The notes under the pieces are model-generated. The model did no database searches and had not been told where the DNA came from. It was given only the letters and a program-made list of their open reading frames with translations. A DNA stretch of 64,000 nt from Quillaja saponaria (taxonomy: Eukaryota > Streptophyta > Magnoliopsida > Fabales > Quillajaceae), in the NCBI GenBank assembly GCA_029379385.1, contig CM055606.1, positions 15,711,142 to 15,775,141 on the forward strand. The letters run 5' to 3'. Below, piece by piece: positions 10,967-23,631 of this stretch. The position numbers were made by a program, and so were the translations under genes. Position 1 is the first letter of the stretch. The number at the start of each line of letters is the position of its first letter.

Positions 10967-13278
10967 CTCTGTTTTTGGGCGGAAAAGATAATGAATTTCC
11001 GATCAGCTGGTTCCTTTCTAGTTCCTTCGTTTCGAAGATTGTGATTGATTCGGTAATGGAAACGATGAGTTCAGGTTGTTCGCGTATCTCAACGGGCTTC
11101 CTTTATTTTTTCAAGAGGATGGCTTTTGAGGGCAGGCAAATGAATTGGTTGAAGAAAAGCAAAATCCTTAGGCATAATGCTAACTTCTGTAGCTGAAAAG
11201 ATTATGACATCATTAGCCCCTGCAGCTGGGTTAGTCAATTAGGTGGTTTTACTGCATCTCTTGGGTATCAGATTGTTTAAGCTAGACAAGTATCTCTTAG
11301 ACAAATAGAAGTCTTTTGTATATTCTTGTAGTCTGATAAAATTTTATGTCATTCACTTTGTCACTGTAGGGGATGGCCGTGTCATGTCTTGGTTCCAACC
11401 TTCTTTGTGTAAGAAGGTAGTTTGATGTGTGTTTTTTCTTCTGTCAGGTGTTCTGTTTTGTTGTCACGTTATGTAGCCTTAAGTTTGATGAAATAAAATT
11501 TTAAGAATTACTTAAGTACTTTGTTTCTTTGATTCTTTTTAATTCTGTAACAAGTACTTTTTTTCTTCAGTGCAACTCGTAATCGTAAGCAAATGGAAGT
11601 ATGAAACTATAATACTAATGTATTATTCGGGAATGTTTGATATGGTCCTGACTTCCAAAATGTTCTTAGGCCTAGGCTTATGATTTCTGTAATGCCAAAA
11701 TGTGCTAATACTTTTCAAGAGGGTACCTGCTTAAGCCACAGTATGGCAAAATTGTTTGGTTGCAGCACAGAGGATGTTTTGCGGTTAATCTGCCATATGC
11801 TTGTTGAATTATTTGTTGTCTTTTCTGTAGTTGGCTGTGGTAGGTCTTCTAGTTAAAGATTATGACCTGACTTTACTTATCAAGCCTTGTCTATTGTTTT
11901 GGATAGAGATTTTTATGATGGTAGCGTTGAAGGGAGCTGTATCAACTATCAAGTAGGTAAAACAATGTCCTCCTGAAATTATCACGGGAAGTCCCTAAAT
12001 GGTCCTCTGCTCTGTGAGTTTGGTGCAGTGTCTTTTTGTCTTCATTTTACAAATGTGGTGATTTGCTGATTCTCAATCAAGATGGTCGTCTTTCTTGGAT
12101 GGAAGGTCTTACCAGATGGGATTATCTTTCTGAAAGAATGATGCTTCTCTGATTTGGTGATTGACATACAAGATGGCTGTCTCTCCTGGATGGAAGGCCT
12201 TTCCATTGGTTCATGGCTTCCTTAATAGCAAACTCACGTTGTCCTGCATATATGCAATGGCCACCTTGGTATAAAGTTGCAGATGGGTGATTTGCGGGCA
12301 TGTCAGACTGTCTTGACAGTTATTCAGAGTACCTGAAGTCCACTGTCCAGACATAAGCGTACTAATGGTTACTATTGAAATAACCATTTGCCATTTTAGG
12401 TCCTTGGAAGTCTTGGAAGCATCTGATCAGGAATCCATTTTCTTCATTTGTTTTTCTGCTACATTTATATCATACCTACTCCAATTCAACACTACATCAT
12501 CTGAACCGAAAGGGATACATGATATTTTGCATATTCCACTCCTGGTCGACTGGTGAATATTAGGGAGACGGAAATTATCAGACATCAATTTGTTATGGTG
12601 GGCAACATTATGTACATTTCCAGATAGGAAAGACTAAGGGCTGTGAATTGAACTGTCTTCATCACCGTTTTAGTTTCTGTTTCACAGTTGTAATTCGAAG
12701 TTCAAACTGTGAGCTTTGTATTGAATTAAATTTGGCAACGAGCTAATTGGCATTTTCCGTTCTAAAATGATGATGGAAATTAAGGTACTGGACATTCTCC
12801 TTCTCTTAGTTCTGTTGCCATGTACTACTCGCTATAGAACATATACTGTGTAGAATCATATCCTCAGAAATCTCAGTTTGCATTTTGGAGGGAATACTTG
12901 GTCCGCCATATTGCTTGTTTGGGGGAACTTTTATGGTCTTCTGAACATCATCTGCAGTCCGGTGCCTCTTGTCAAAAAGTTTTAGGTGACTGTTCTGCTG
13001 GTCAAGTGATTATGTGGTTTTATGAAGAAGTTAAATGAACTAATAAAGAGAATAGAATCTAAGAGCCATTCAACAAAAATACTGTAGAGATACACATAAA
13101 CATTTATTCTCATACAAATTTGCTTTCTTGAATTATAATTTACTTATGGAAACTATACATCAAAATAAATTCTTGATCTGAGTGGATCTTCTGTCTCCAT
13201 TCGCTGTTTGACGTGTATATGTATTTAGTTGACTATTTCAACTCCTGGGACCTGCCTCACCCAACTCCCTGGAACTCG
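10967..13278 (+). other. 3' UTR of the PNRC-like gene, then unassigned spacer
   Basis: 10967 to about 11510 is the likely 3' UTR; AATAAA at about 11492 is a candidate poly(A) signal. From 11510 to 13.05 kb the DNA is T-rich with moderate GC, like transcribed non-coding sequence, but holds no recognised gene. An imperfect roughly 50-bp repeat occurs at about 12062-12114 and 12153-12204 (shared AAGATGG and GGATGGAAGG). About 13.05-13.28 kb is probably the 3' UTR of the minus-strand sugar transporter. Confidence 0.45.
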
Positions 13279-16200
13279 TTAACCCACTGTAGTATCAGCT
13301 TCTGAGTGGTCAACGTTGATCCTTTTCCAGAACCAGTGCTTATTCCACATGAATGTCATCTCTTCAATGGGAACTCCCTTGGTTTCAGGTAGAAATAGGT
13401 AAACAAAAATAGTCATGATGGTAATCCAGCCAGCAAAAAAGAGGAAGATCCCAAACTTGAGGTTACAAAGAAGGGCAAGGAAGATTTGAGCAATTATGAA
13501 AGTGAACAGAAGGTTTACAGCAACTGTGATGCTCTGTCCTGCTGATCGTAATTCTAATGGAAATATCTCACTTGGTACTGTCCAGCCAAGCGGTCCCCAT
13601 GACCATCCAAAAGCCACCACAAAAAGGCAGATCATAACTACAACCAACACTGAGTAGCCTTTTGACAGTTCTTGGTTGTCTCCAAACTTGATCCCCATGA
13701 TTATAGCAACTATCACCTGTTTCATGGGAAAAGGGAAATTAAATCTTTTTCTTTCTAATATATACACACTGCCACTTTGCCGATGTAATAGACATTTTTA
13801 GTTACTCATCTTATTACAACGTTTATAAAATCTTTCCTCAATCAGTTGAAGTTTTGACCTCTTGAAAGTTGCAGCCTTTATACATGCTATCCTTTTGTGA
13901 ATTGTTCATATCATTTTCAGAGATATTAGGAAATGTTAAGAAAATGAGCATCTTTATGTTACTATATTGCGTTCAGTTATAGATGGTACTTATTGTCAGC
14001 TTGTATGTTGTAAAGCAATATATGCATAACACAGTCAGGCTCACTTTCAGTACCATTTTCCAATTATGAAATTCTAGGGGCATAATTGAAGACTGTTGGG
14101 AATTGACAGTGTTTAATGTTTTACCTGGCATGTGATCATCACCATTCCACCACTGATGAGTAATACTCTTCGGCCCAGCCTATCTACTGTTGCAATAGAG
14201 ATGAAAGTTGAAGAGACAAGTACTGCTCCTGTCAAAGCTGATGAGTAGAGAGAAGCATTTGCACCAAACCCCATAGTCTGAAACAGCACCGGAGCATAGA
14301 AGAGGATAGAGTTTATACCAGTGAGAATTTGGAACATAGGCATGAAAATTGCCATAACCAACTCCGGCCTGTTCCTCTTCTTAAGCATGTTACGAAATGG
14401 GTGCTTGATTGAGTTAGCAAACTTGCTTGCTTCAATCATGTCTTGAAACTCAGCATCAACATCACCTAATCCTCTGATTCTTTCGAGGACTTTTCTCCCT
14501 TTTTCATTTGATCCCCGCTCGATTAAGCTGTTGGGGGTCTCGGGAAGAAGTATTCCTCCTAATGTCATAAAAAGAGCTGGTATTGCTGCCAGGCCTAGGG
14601 AGAGCCTCCATCCCCATGGTTCGAGCTTTTGTGTTCCAAAATTAATCATATTTGCTGTAAAAATTCCAAGAGTAGTTGCTAACTGGAACATCATATTCAG
14701 GCCTCCTCGAAGATGGGTTGGTGCCATCTCTGATAAATAAAGTGGAATAGCCTTCAAAACAGCCATGACGAGGATCAGATCAAGTGATTTTCAACATTAA
14801 GGTATAACATTATTTTATCCTAACTCACATACTCTAAGCATCATGGACTGTTTGATCATGCTACTACCTTCTTCTGCAAGTTATATGAGCTTGCATCAAC
14901 CATTCACATAATTAAGGTTTCATTCATTTCTCTCTACTGCCACATGCTGATCTAGGCATGTTCATTTAATTTTCAAATATGCCAGTGTTTCTGTACAAAA
15001 AGTAAGTTCTTTTTTTTATTGGAATTGATAACTACCTGATTTCCAAATCCAATGCCAACACCAAGCATGATCCGACCTGAGATCAGCATTGCTATATTTG
15101 ATGCCGAGGCATTGAGAGCTGCTCCAATGAGAAAGCTGATCCCACCACATATTATACTTGCTCGGCGCCCATACTTACTTGTAACAGTAGATGCCATCAA
15201 AGATGCAACTAAACCAGCAAGGTATAGGGAAGAGGTAAATGCTGCAAGGCCATGATTATCGTACTTGCAGTAGTTGTTCTCGTGTGCATGCCTTTTATTT
15301 TTATATACACTGGGGAAGAATTTCTTAAGAAATCCATCCATGGAAGTAACTCCTCCTTTCAGACATAAAAAACACGCTTAAGAAGGAAATCTTTGATAAA
15401 AACTCTTAGTCCACTTTCTCAGTCACAAAAATTACTTTAACACATTGACAAAAACATGGAAATAGATCACCAATTAATACAGAAGTTACATTTTTTTCTG
15501 ACAATTTCATTTTCTTCTTGCATTTTCATGATTGTAGGTAGAAACCTTGGAGTCCAGTGAATTGGAAATGATTTTAAGAATTCAAGAGTTCCAATTTGCG
15601 AAACACCTTTTCAGCATATGATTGAAATTGATTGCATAGCTTGTACAGGGAAGGAAGTATATACTCAGTACTCTTAAGACTTAAGTTTATGCTTAATATC
15701 ACCTTTCTAATTACTAGTAAACCTAAGAACTAAAAACACTAAGCTATATTAATGATATCTTATCCCCAAAACTTAATTCTAGTATTTCCCATTCAAAGCA
15801 TAGCTGGATCACAAGAGGCAAATATCTTGATTTGCTGCAGTTTCTTTTATCTTTTCCAGGAGGTGGAAGTGGACATCCCTAAGTGCTCTGGAGGTTAATA
15901 CACCCGGAAAGCACCCCAGGGCCACATGTACAGTGTCTTTGCCAGTTGAGTTAACAATTGTTTGGTATTTGCCACTGTTATTCAATTGCATTTTACAGGT
16001 TGGCAGGTTGCTCTCAAGATTTTGAGCCAGAATAACAAAAACAGAGATAGAGGATATCAAACTAATTCCCTGTAAAGGCATTGGAATATGATTAGAAACA
16101 AAGGCAAAGAGGAGGTATCAGTCATGAAGTCTGCCATCTATTGTCTCTGTCAGAATTAGAATCAAGGCAAAAGCATCATAAAAATACTAATGAATCACAA

Positions 16201-16559
16201 TTTCATCTTTCCATAGGAGGGAAAAAGGACTAGAACAGCATTAAATAGATGTCATACTCATTTTGCTTTTTTCCCATCTCAGATGTTTACCCACTATATG
16301 TTGAAAAGTTCACCTTTTATCTCAAAAATTCCTTACTTTTGCTGATTATGATTCCATGAGGATACTCACAAAGTATAAGCCCAAGCAAATCCAGAAAGTT
16401 TTCAGATTCAGTACCTGAAATTCCGATGTCATAGCCAAAGATAGACCCCCCAATAGCAGCAACAATGCAAGCAACGACCACATAACCGGTGACTCTTCCT
16501 TGGTACTGCTCTGCCCTCTCTTTGGCCACACCAGCTGGGGCAAAAGACCCACCTGCCAT
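13279..16559 (-). CDS. STP7: Hexose/H+ symporter, STP7-like sugar transport protein
   Basis: Four exons on the minus strand: 16559-16415, 15355-15036, 14751-14125 and 13716-13279. All introns are GT-AG, the phases close, and the product is 509 residues, normal for the STP family. It starts MAGGSFAPAGVAKERAEQY and contains GYDIGISGGVTSMDGF around residue 45, the extracellular loop cysteine in NNYCKYDNHGL, GRR loop motifs (KYGRR, DRLGRR), PETPNSLIERG and the C-terminal PETKG. Twelve membrane segments are expected. Family members import monosaccharides across the plasma membrane with protons. The text is closest to my memory of Arabidopsis STP7. One oddity is LELRSAGQ before helix 10, where relatives usually have LETRSAGQ. 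Intron 1 is about 1.06 kb. Confidence 0.95.
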
Positions 16560-18677
16560 ATCTCACGAATATCTCTTCCTCTCAGAGCACACCAACACCA
16601 GAAGCAATTCAAATTGACAACACTTACTCTTACAGGACTGGATACTATTCACATGGTTGGTTCTGCTGGAATTTATAGAAGTCAAAAAGACGAGGGAGAC
16701 AACCGACCCTCTACTACTCAGCTCTATTAGAAACAGAATAATTTTGTTGAATCTTCAACTTGGGTATGATGGGAAAATAAAGACTAGTAATTTATATGCC
16801 AGTTACTCAGTCTTTGTTGTTTTCGCCTCCTATTGGTTTCTTTCTTTTAATATGATTTCCGTTGGTTTTCTTTTTCAACTTGCTCAATTAATGAGTGGGA
16901 AATCTCTATCATGCTGAGTAGGTTCTTCCATAGTACACTAATTTGAATGAATAAGAGGCAATATTAATATGCAACGAAGTCTTAAATCTTAAATTATTTA
17001 GATTCCAAACAACAAATTTGATTTAATTATATATACAAATATCTTTTAATTACATCTTATCCACTACTATAAAGAGCTTAATAATGTCAATATTGATTTT
17101 AGTTTTTTTTACAATTATTATTTTTAATTGATACAAAAATTAAAATATGAGAAATAAATTAATTTATCTCTCAATATGTAATTTTAGACGCAAAGAAAAA
17201 AAATTTACCGTTAAATTGTGGATCTTGATTTTTTTTTGTAGAAACCAATGCATAGCTAGCTAGCCAATTTGCTTTGTTGATGTGTCCAAGCAGACTTCAA
17301 GTGCAAATAATAAGATCCTGTGTGCCTTGTTTCCACTCGGCTGGTCATGGAAAATGGTTAAGATCAGGAGACTTAGAGGCTCAAGTGGATCAATGAAACT
17401 AATTGGTTCAACTCTTTGTCTAAAACAATGTGACACACACAAGTGTAGGGAGGGAGAGAGGGAGAGAGAGAGAGGAAGGTTGTAAATCCTGGTTGCTAAT
17501 AATTTTTCTTTCAGTAAATTTCCCAGATGGGAATTTGGTCATTTGGTGCATGTTTTTGTTTCATCTATTTTTTCTGGATTTGTGTTTTTTAAGTACACTG
17601 TTTTGGGAAAGCTGGACAGAAAATGTATGTTAGAAATACAGGACAGCTGTGGGCTTAAACAAAAGTACTAAGCTAAAATAGAGGAGCAATTGTAGGGTCA
17701 CCAAGCCACATGGTGCTGGTCTAAATTTTTTAGTTTTCACTCTCTCTTTGCTAAATATGGTTGACCTAAGCATATTTTAAATATATGTCACTCACTTCAC
17801 ATGGTGTATTATTTTTATCACTAAAATTACAAATAATACACATGTGAAGGGAGTGAGATTTTAGCAACACTAAACAATAGAAAACCTATAACATTCTTTG
17901 GTCTTTTTTAATTGGTAAAAAGAAAATTTATTTGTTAGTTTATTTTCTATATTTTCTATTAATTCTACATTCAGACATATTGTTATGTTTTTATATGGAA
18001 ACATTTTTTTAGATAGTTATTGAACATATGATTTCTAATTAAAAAATAAATGAATAACACGAACTTAATGCGTAATTAATGTGGAGAGATAATTTATAAA
18101 TAATATAATAAGAGATGATTTTAGATGTTTGACTGTAAGATAAGAGTTTGATGTGGCATATGATCTAGCGTTATCTTTTTTATAAAAATAGAGAAACAGT
18201 AAACAAGGTAAAAAAAATTTCTTCAAAAGACTTCTATTATGTTCATAATTTTCTATTTGAATTTATCTAATAGGTGTCTTAAAGACATTTGTCAAGTTTT
18301 TATAAATAAAAATTTTGTAATATTTATTAAGATAATTAATTATATTTTTATACTATTTAATATATAAATTACTATTTATATAAAATCTCAATTTTCAAAA
18401 TCTATATTTATTACAATTTAAAAAATATCTTTAAAACAACCTTAAAAAAAAAAAAAAAAAGAAGCAAACCAACTTACTCTTTTCCTTTCACATATTTTTT
18501 TAGTAATTCCGTAGCTCTCACTAAATTTGGTAAAAGTTTGTTGTAACCTGAACGCTAATATATAGGTAGCACATATCTTTTATAAACCCATTAATAATAC
18601 ACGGTGCCTACTTCAAACTCTGCCGTAATTTGAATTGCTTATCAAATTTCCTTCTCCAATCTCTAGTTAAAAGAAAT
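16560..18677. other. AT-rich spacer upstream of the STP gene
   Basis: Presumed promoter and leader of the sugar transporter lie next to 16560. A GA microsatellite occurs at about 17451-17474. Open frames such as 17430-17633 and 16657-16917 show no protein homology I recognise. Nothing else is supported. Confidence 0.45.
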
Positions 18678-19238
18678 TTCTTGAATTATTTACAAGTTAT
18701 CAAATATGCTAGCTATTAGACAAAACCTTTCAGGTGGGCCCAAGTTTACGAATGATTTATTAGCCTTCCCGTTTCCACCCATATATAAATTTTAAAATTC
18801 TTGAATTATTTACAATAATGGAATATGCTAGCTATTAGACAAAACCTTTCAAGTGGGCCCAAGTTTACGAATGATTTATTAGCCTTCCAGTTTCCACCCA
18901 TATATAAATTTTAGAATTCTTGAATTATTTACAATAATGGAATATGCTAGCTATCAGATAAAACCTTTCAGGTGGGCCCAAGATTACGTATGAAAAATTT
19001 TAGAGTCATGGATCTGCTGTGAATATTAGTTTTGAAGTCTGATTAAAGTACTAATATTAGACTTTTTGCCAAACTGGGTTCTCACAAACTATTTGGTTGT
19101 ATATTTGTATTTATTATTAGAGTGACAAAACCTTTCAGGTGGGCCCATGTTTACGAATGATTGATTTAGCTCTCCAGTTTCCACCCATATATAAAATTTT
19201 AGAATTCTTGAATTATTTACAATAATGGAATATGCTAG

Positions 19239-20207
19239 GGTTTTTGGACAAATGATGTCCAACCATTAATATTTTTATCTAAAATAATAAATATAAAAAT
19301 TAAATATCTAAAATATAGTAATAGTTAGAAAGTAGATTTAGTAATTCCAGTCTCTCTTGCACAGTATTTCTCTCTCTCACTTACCCCCTCCCTCTCTCTT
19401 CCTCCCTCTCTCTTCCATCATTTCTCTCCCCTACCCAATCCCAACACAACCTCTCCTTCTCTATTTAAAATTTATAATATATGATAATTTTTAAATTTAA
19501 AGTGTATGATATTTTTTTAATTTGTAGTGTATAATATTTTTTAATTTAAATAGATAATATTTTTTAAATTTATAATATATGATATTTTTTTTAATTTAAA
19601 ATATATGATATTTTTAATTTTTAACATGTACGATAAATTTTAAAATTTATAGTTTATGATATTTTTTAAAATTTAAGGTGTATGATAATTTTAAATTTAT
19701 AGTGTATGATATTTTTTTTAATTTAATGTGTATAATATTTTTAAATTTAAAGTGTATAATATTTTAAAAAAATTTAAATTGTATGACATTTTTTTAATTT
19801 AATGTGTATGATAATTTTTAAATTTATCAGTATAAAATATTTTTAAAATTTGAAATTCATATATTTTTAAATTTAAAGCATATGATAATTACTTAAATTT
19901 ATAGTGTATAGTATTTTTTAAATTTAAAATATATGATATTTTTTAAAATTATAGTGTGTTGACGTGTAATTGGAATATAAAGGATAGTGAACTAGAAAAC
20001 CGGACCTACTAAATTTCCATAGATAAAAGAGAGAAGAAAGCCTTCTGTAAGGACTATGTAAGAGAGAAAAATACTGTTTAGTGAAAAAAATGAGATCTAC
20101 TAAATAAATACAATTTGTAATTTTCCCTATATTTATGAATATTTAATTTTTTTATTTATCATTTTAGATAAAAATATTAAAAATTAGACTCATTTATACA
20201 AAAATCC
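19239..20207. mobile_element. Mutator-like MITE, 969 bp, with 11-bp target duplication
   Basis: The element starts GGTTTTTGGACAAATGA and its right end, read in reverse complement, starts GGATTTTTGTATAAATGA. A perfect 19-bp inverted match (TAATATTTTTATCTAAAAT) sits exactly 28 bases from each end, at 19267-19285 and 20161-20179, so the terminal inverted repeats are at least 47 bp. It is flanked by the 11-bp direct repeat GAATATGCTAG (19228-19238 and 20208-20218). Sister repeat units at 18.8-18.95 kb show the uninterrupted site. Long inverted repeats plus a 9-11-bp duplication fit the Mutator-like class. No transposase is present, so it is non-autonomous. Confidence 0.85.
19455..19965. repeat. 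AT-rich minisatellite inside the MITE
   Basis: About fifteen degenerate units of roughly 30-36 bases follow the pattern TTTTTTAAATTTA then AGTGTATGATAT. They fill most of the element's interior. Unit boundaries drift, so the copy number is approximate. Confidence 0.8.
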
Positions 20208-20395
20208 GAATATGCTAGCTATCAGATAAAACCTTTCAGGTGGGCCCCAAGATTACGTATGAAAAATTTCAGAATCATGGACCTGCTTTGAATATTAGCT
20301 TTGAAGTCTGATTAAAGTACTAATATTAGACTTTTTGCCAACCTGGGTCCTCACAAACTATTTGGTTGTATTTTTGTATTTATTATTAGTGTGCC

Positions 20396-20847
20396 AGGGA
20401 AGAGCGAAGAAATACATGTCGCAGTCAACGTGCATTTGGGGTCATCAAGCTACTTATAACCAAATGAATTGCATTGGTGTTATTTGACAGACCAAGTGAC
20501 TGAAGGATTTGTCATCTTTTTGCCTTCTTTTGAACACTTGCTCAATGAATCAATCAGACACTTGTTGGTCCCATCTGTGTGTACAATAAGTCTACTTAGA
20601 CTTAAATGAGGAGGAAAATGCTGGGTAATACGGGTTCTTCATAAGGGGTATAATATATCAAAATCAAAGATTTTCCTTATCATCGTATCAGTCAAATACA
20701 AAGCTTGATGGATGATGATGTCACACCTAGGTAAACATAAAAATAAAAACAGGATTATCGTAATGACTAATGTTTGTCTCATTTACATGAAATAATTGAA
20801 GGCAGTGATGTATGACTTTGATTAGATAAACAAGATCACCATAATGC
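20396..20847. other. Spacer downstream of the SWSAP1-like gene
   Basis: Short non-coding stretch, probably including the 3' UTR of the minus-strand gene ending at 20848. No other feature seen. Confidence 0.4.
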
Positions 20848-22248
20848 CTATTCTTCAATTATTCTCTCTAAAAGTAGGTATTGAAGAGCTATGGAGTACT
20901 TAGCAGACTTCGTCCTACTCGTGCTTCCAGAATCGCTGCGGTTTTCCAAAATAAAAGATCCCAAGCTACCACCTTATAGATCATACAAAGTGCATATCAT
21001 TCAGACAGTAGGTAAAAGGGTCATCTTTATCTACACTACAGAAGTTTAGAGGACTGATATGCAATCAAAACCAAACATACCAATATGCCTTGCAATCAAA
21101 GGAGAAAAATAAAGAGTGGAAGTGAGGGGACAAAGAAAAATGCAATAGAAGACCAACCTTTGATAGTAAAAATGGTGGGAATCCATCTCTTATAGATGAA
21201 GAGCAACCTTGGGGAGTCTCCGTGGTGTGTATCCGATAAAAGAAGCTTGCAAGGCCCTTTTTGACTGGTGCAGATTGAAAAAGTATATATAACTCGGTAA
21301 AGAAATTAAAATAAATTAATTAACGAGTATATATAACTCAGTATCACAGAAATATTATCAATTTGTTTTTAAGAGCAAAAAAAATTCTCCCCTTTCAGTT
21401 TCAGCAGTAGTAATGCATGCTTACTTTGCATACATAATTGCATTGTGACATAAAGCCAGAGTCCGAACCATCGCCAAGTCTCGTCCACGAGGATTGGAAT
21501 ATCTCCCCTGGCAGCTCCTTTTGTGAATTTGAAAGAATGGAAAACAATGTGAAGTTGGCCATCTATGTAAATTGACTATCCATAGATTTAAGTATAAATA
21601 TGATGATTGAATTAACCTTTCCTCAAACAAATCTCCAAAATCATCAATAACAACTGCTGCAGGCAATGTATCATGCAGATGGAATGCAGAAAAGTACTTC
21701 TTGACATCTTCATCATCATTCACGTACCTTTGCTTAGCAGAACATCAAATGACCAATATAAAATCAACAATCAAAGTGACAGCTTATTACTTATGATAGA
21801 TTACCAAAGTTTAAAAGGGGTTTTCATACTTCATTTGCATGTGCTGAAAGATATTAGAGGCTGGATCAATACCCTGAAATTTACCATACTTGGGCTTAAA
21901 TCAACAGAAAGATGAGAGAGAGAGAAAGAGAGAGAGAGAGACTGAGGGGTACCTGAGAAAGATAAGGGGGTTTAGATTCCAACCTGTGTTTGTTGCAAAT
22001 GAAAACAACACTCTGATTGGCAGACTTGGCTTCTAATAACTCGTTGATCGCAAACTGGAAAAGTAAAGAAGTCTTTCCACTGCAATATTGTACAAACAAC
22101 TACTAACTCAAGGATGTCTCATTGAGAGAGGGGAGAGAGAGAGAGAGGATTAATAATACCAGGAGGGAGGCCCAGAGAGAAGAATAATTGAGTTGGACTG
22201 GTTATCAACAAGGTCCGTTTGCCTCACTGAGAAGAATCTCTCTACCAT
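20848..22248 (-). CDS. SWSAP1-like RAD51-related P-loop ATPase, 231 aa
   Basis: Seven coding exons on the minus strand: 22248-22160, 22079-21953, 21873-21830, 21727-21617, 21517-21425, 21264-21158 and 20972-20848. All splice sites are GT-AG and all phases close, giving 231 residues. Walker A is GPPSCGKT (26-33), split by intron 1. Walker B is LPAAVVIDDF (108-117). Other recognisable blocks are VVFICNKHRLESKPPYLSQ, NPRGRDLAMVRTLALCH, LLLSDTHHGDSPRLLFIYKRW and the end SIALQYLLLERIIEE. This matches the plant proteins annotated as ATPase SWSAP1. In animals SWSAP1 partners the SWIM-domain protein SWS1 and promotes RAD51 filament assembly in homologous recombination; the same role here is inferred. 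A GA tract lies in intron 2. A divergent P-loop RecA-like protein of another kind is the alternative. Confidence 0.85.
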
Positions 22249-22272
22249 GAGTCCCAGAATCCGCAGATATAG

Positions 22273-23631
22273 CTGAAAATTTTCACTACTACAATGTGAT
22301 TAGATAAACCGACATGGGAAGAGATAACTAAGTATGCTACAATTTGATTAGATAGAAAGGTTCTTCCCTTGTTTAATTCTTGTGTTTGATCCATTTACAT
22401 TTGACATAACATATGCAGAGAACTGTTGTGCAGTTTCCGTAAGTTGAATTATTTTCCCTCTTCAACTAGCAAAAGGCTAGCCGATCCCAACTAGTATGAG
22501 ATTTAAGGCTTAGTTGAGTTGAGTTCAACTAGAAAAAGGCTAAACATGAACCAATAACAACACCAGGGCCCTGTATGGAAAATGTTTTCATTTCCCATCT
22601 CAAAATAATTGGTTGTAAATAACTAAAAAGTATCTATAGAAGGTTGATTTTATGGTGCTTGTTTCAAAGATTTGGGAAACCTTGTTTTCCAAAAAGGAGA
22701 TAAATAGTAAGCATTAGAAAACTTCTTAGGCGTGGTTCCAAATATTCATTAAAAATCAACAACTGGAAAACCTTGTTTTTTTTTTTGTTTTTATAAAAGA
22801 GACATGATATTTACACATAAATATAGTTGTGGAAAATGGAAAACTAGTCTCCATAACTAAACAGCCCTGGAGTTTTCATAAGAAACTTTAGGCAATAGCA
22901 AAGTGCAGCTTCTGCAAAATCAATTCAGAGGTCAGTCATTCCCACTGAAAATAAGTCAGAGCAACTGTTGCTCCAAAGAAATTTAAAAAAATAAAATTGT
23001 TGTTCTACTGGGACATTCAAAAGTGATATGCATGGTACAAGTGAACAAAGCAATCCCTTGAAAGCTACAACCTTGATTAATTGGAATCAGACATGATATG
23101 CAGACAGACAACTAAGTTAATACCGAATTATATTCATATGCAAAAATAGCACTATGTCCATCTTACCATATATATAACAATGTAATATCATGCGATAAAA
23201 AATATGCTAAGGTAGCCATGTCTGGGATGTCATATAGCACTACTATGAATTTATCAACTATCTAAGACTCAGATAGTGAAAGTCTGTACTCATGAACCCA
23301 CAAAATCAAAGACAGTCAACCTCACCTTAATACGCAACCTAGATGGCACCAAGCACCACAAAAATGCGAAACACCACCATTAAAGCAATACCCAGATAAG
23401 AAAATGTAAAGAAAAGCTGACACCATACATTCTATCATCAGTTGTCAAAACCAATAGGCAAATAGAACCCAAAATTACCTAAATGGAACACACACAGTAG
23501 GGAATTCATAAGAAAAAGCAAAGAATATATCCAAAACTTTCAATTTCAATGAACCTATCAACAAAATTCCCAAATTTAACTTCAAAAATTTAACTTCAAA
23601 ACTAGAAGTTAAAAGACAAAGAAAATAGTAC
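22273..23631 (-). other. Probable 1.36-kb 5' UTR intron of the SWSAP1-like gene
   Basis: A donor (AAAG then GTAC) at 23631 and an acceptor (TTTTCAG) ending at 22273 bracket this region, leaving a leader exon at about 23860-23632 and 24 untranslated bases before the ATG. The interval holds no convincing coding frame. Inferred from splice signals only. Confidence 0.5.

Larger units (their letters stand above)
18678..20390. repeat. Array of 119-288-bp repeats, each with a TCP-type site and mostly a TATA-like tract
   Basis: Units start with TTCTTGAATTATTTAC at 18678, 18798, 18917 and 19205. Five copies of GTGGGCCC occur at 18734, 18853, 18972, 19139 and 20240. In three units a CCACCCATATATAAA tract follows about 45 bp later. 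The third unit is a longer variant: a roughly 185-bp block from about 18943 is repeated at about 20209-20395. The fourth unit is split by the element at 19239-20207. No coding potential. Confidence 0.85.

Noticed and set aside
15809..16081. 90-codon minus-strand frame inside STP intron 1
   Set aside because: It lies wholly within an intron of the transporter on the same strand. It is not a recognised domain, and the flanking exons join correctly without it.
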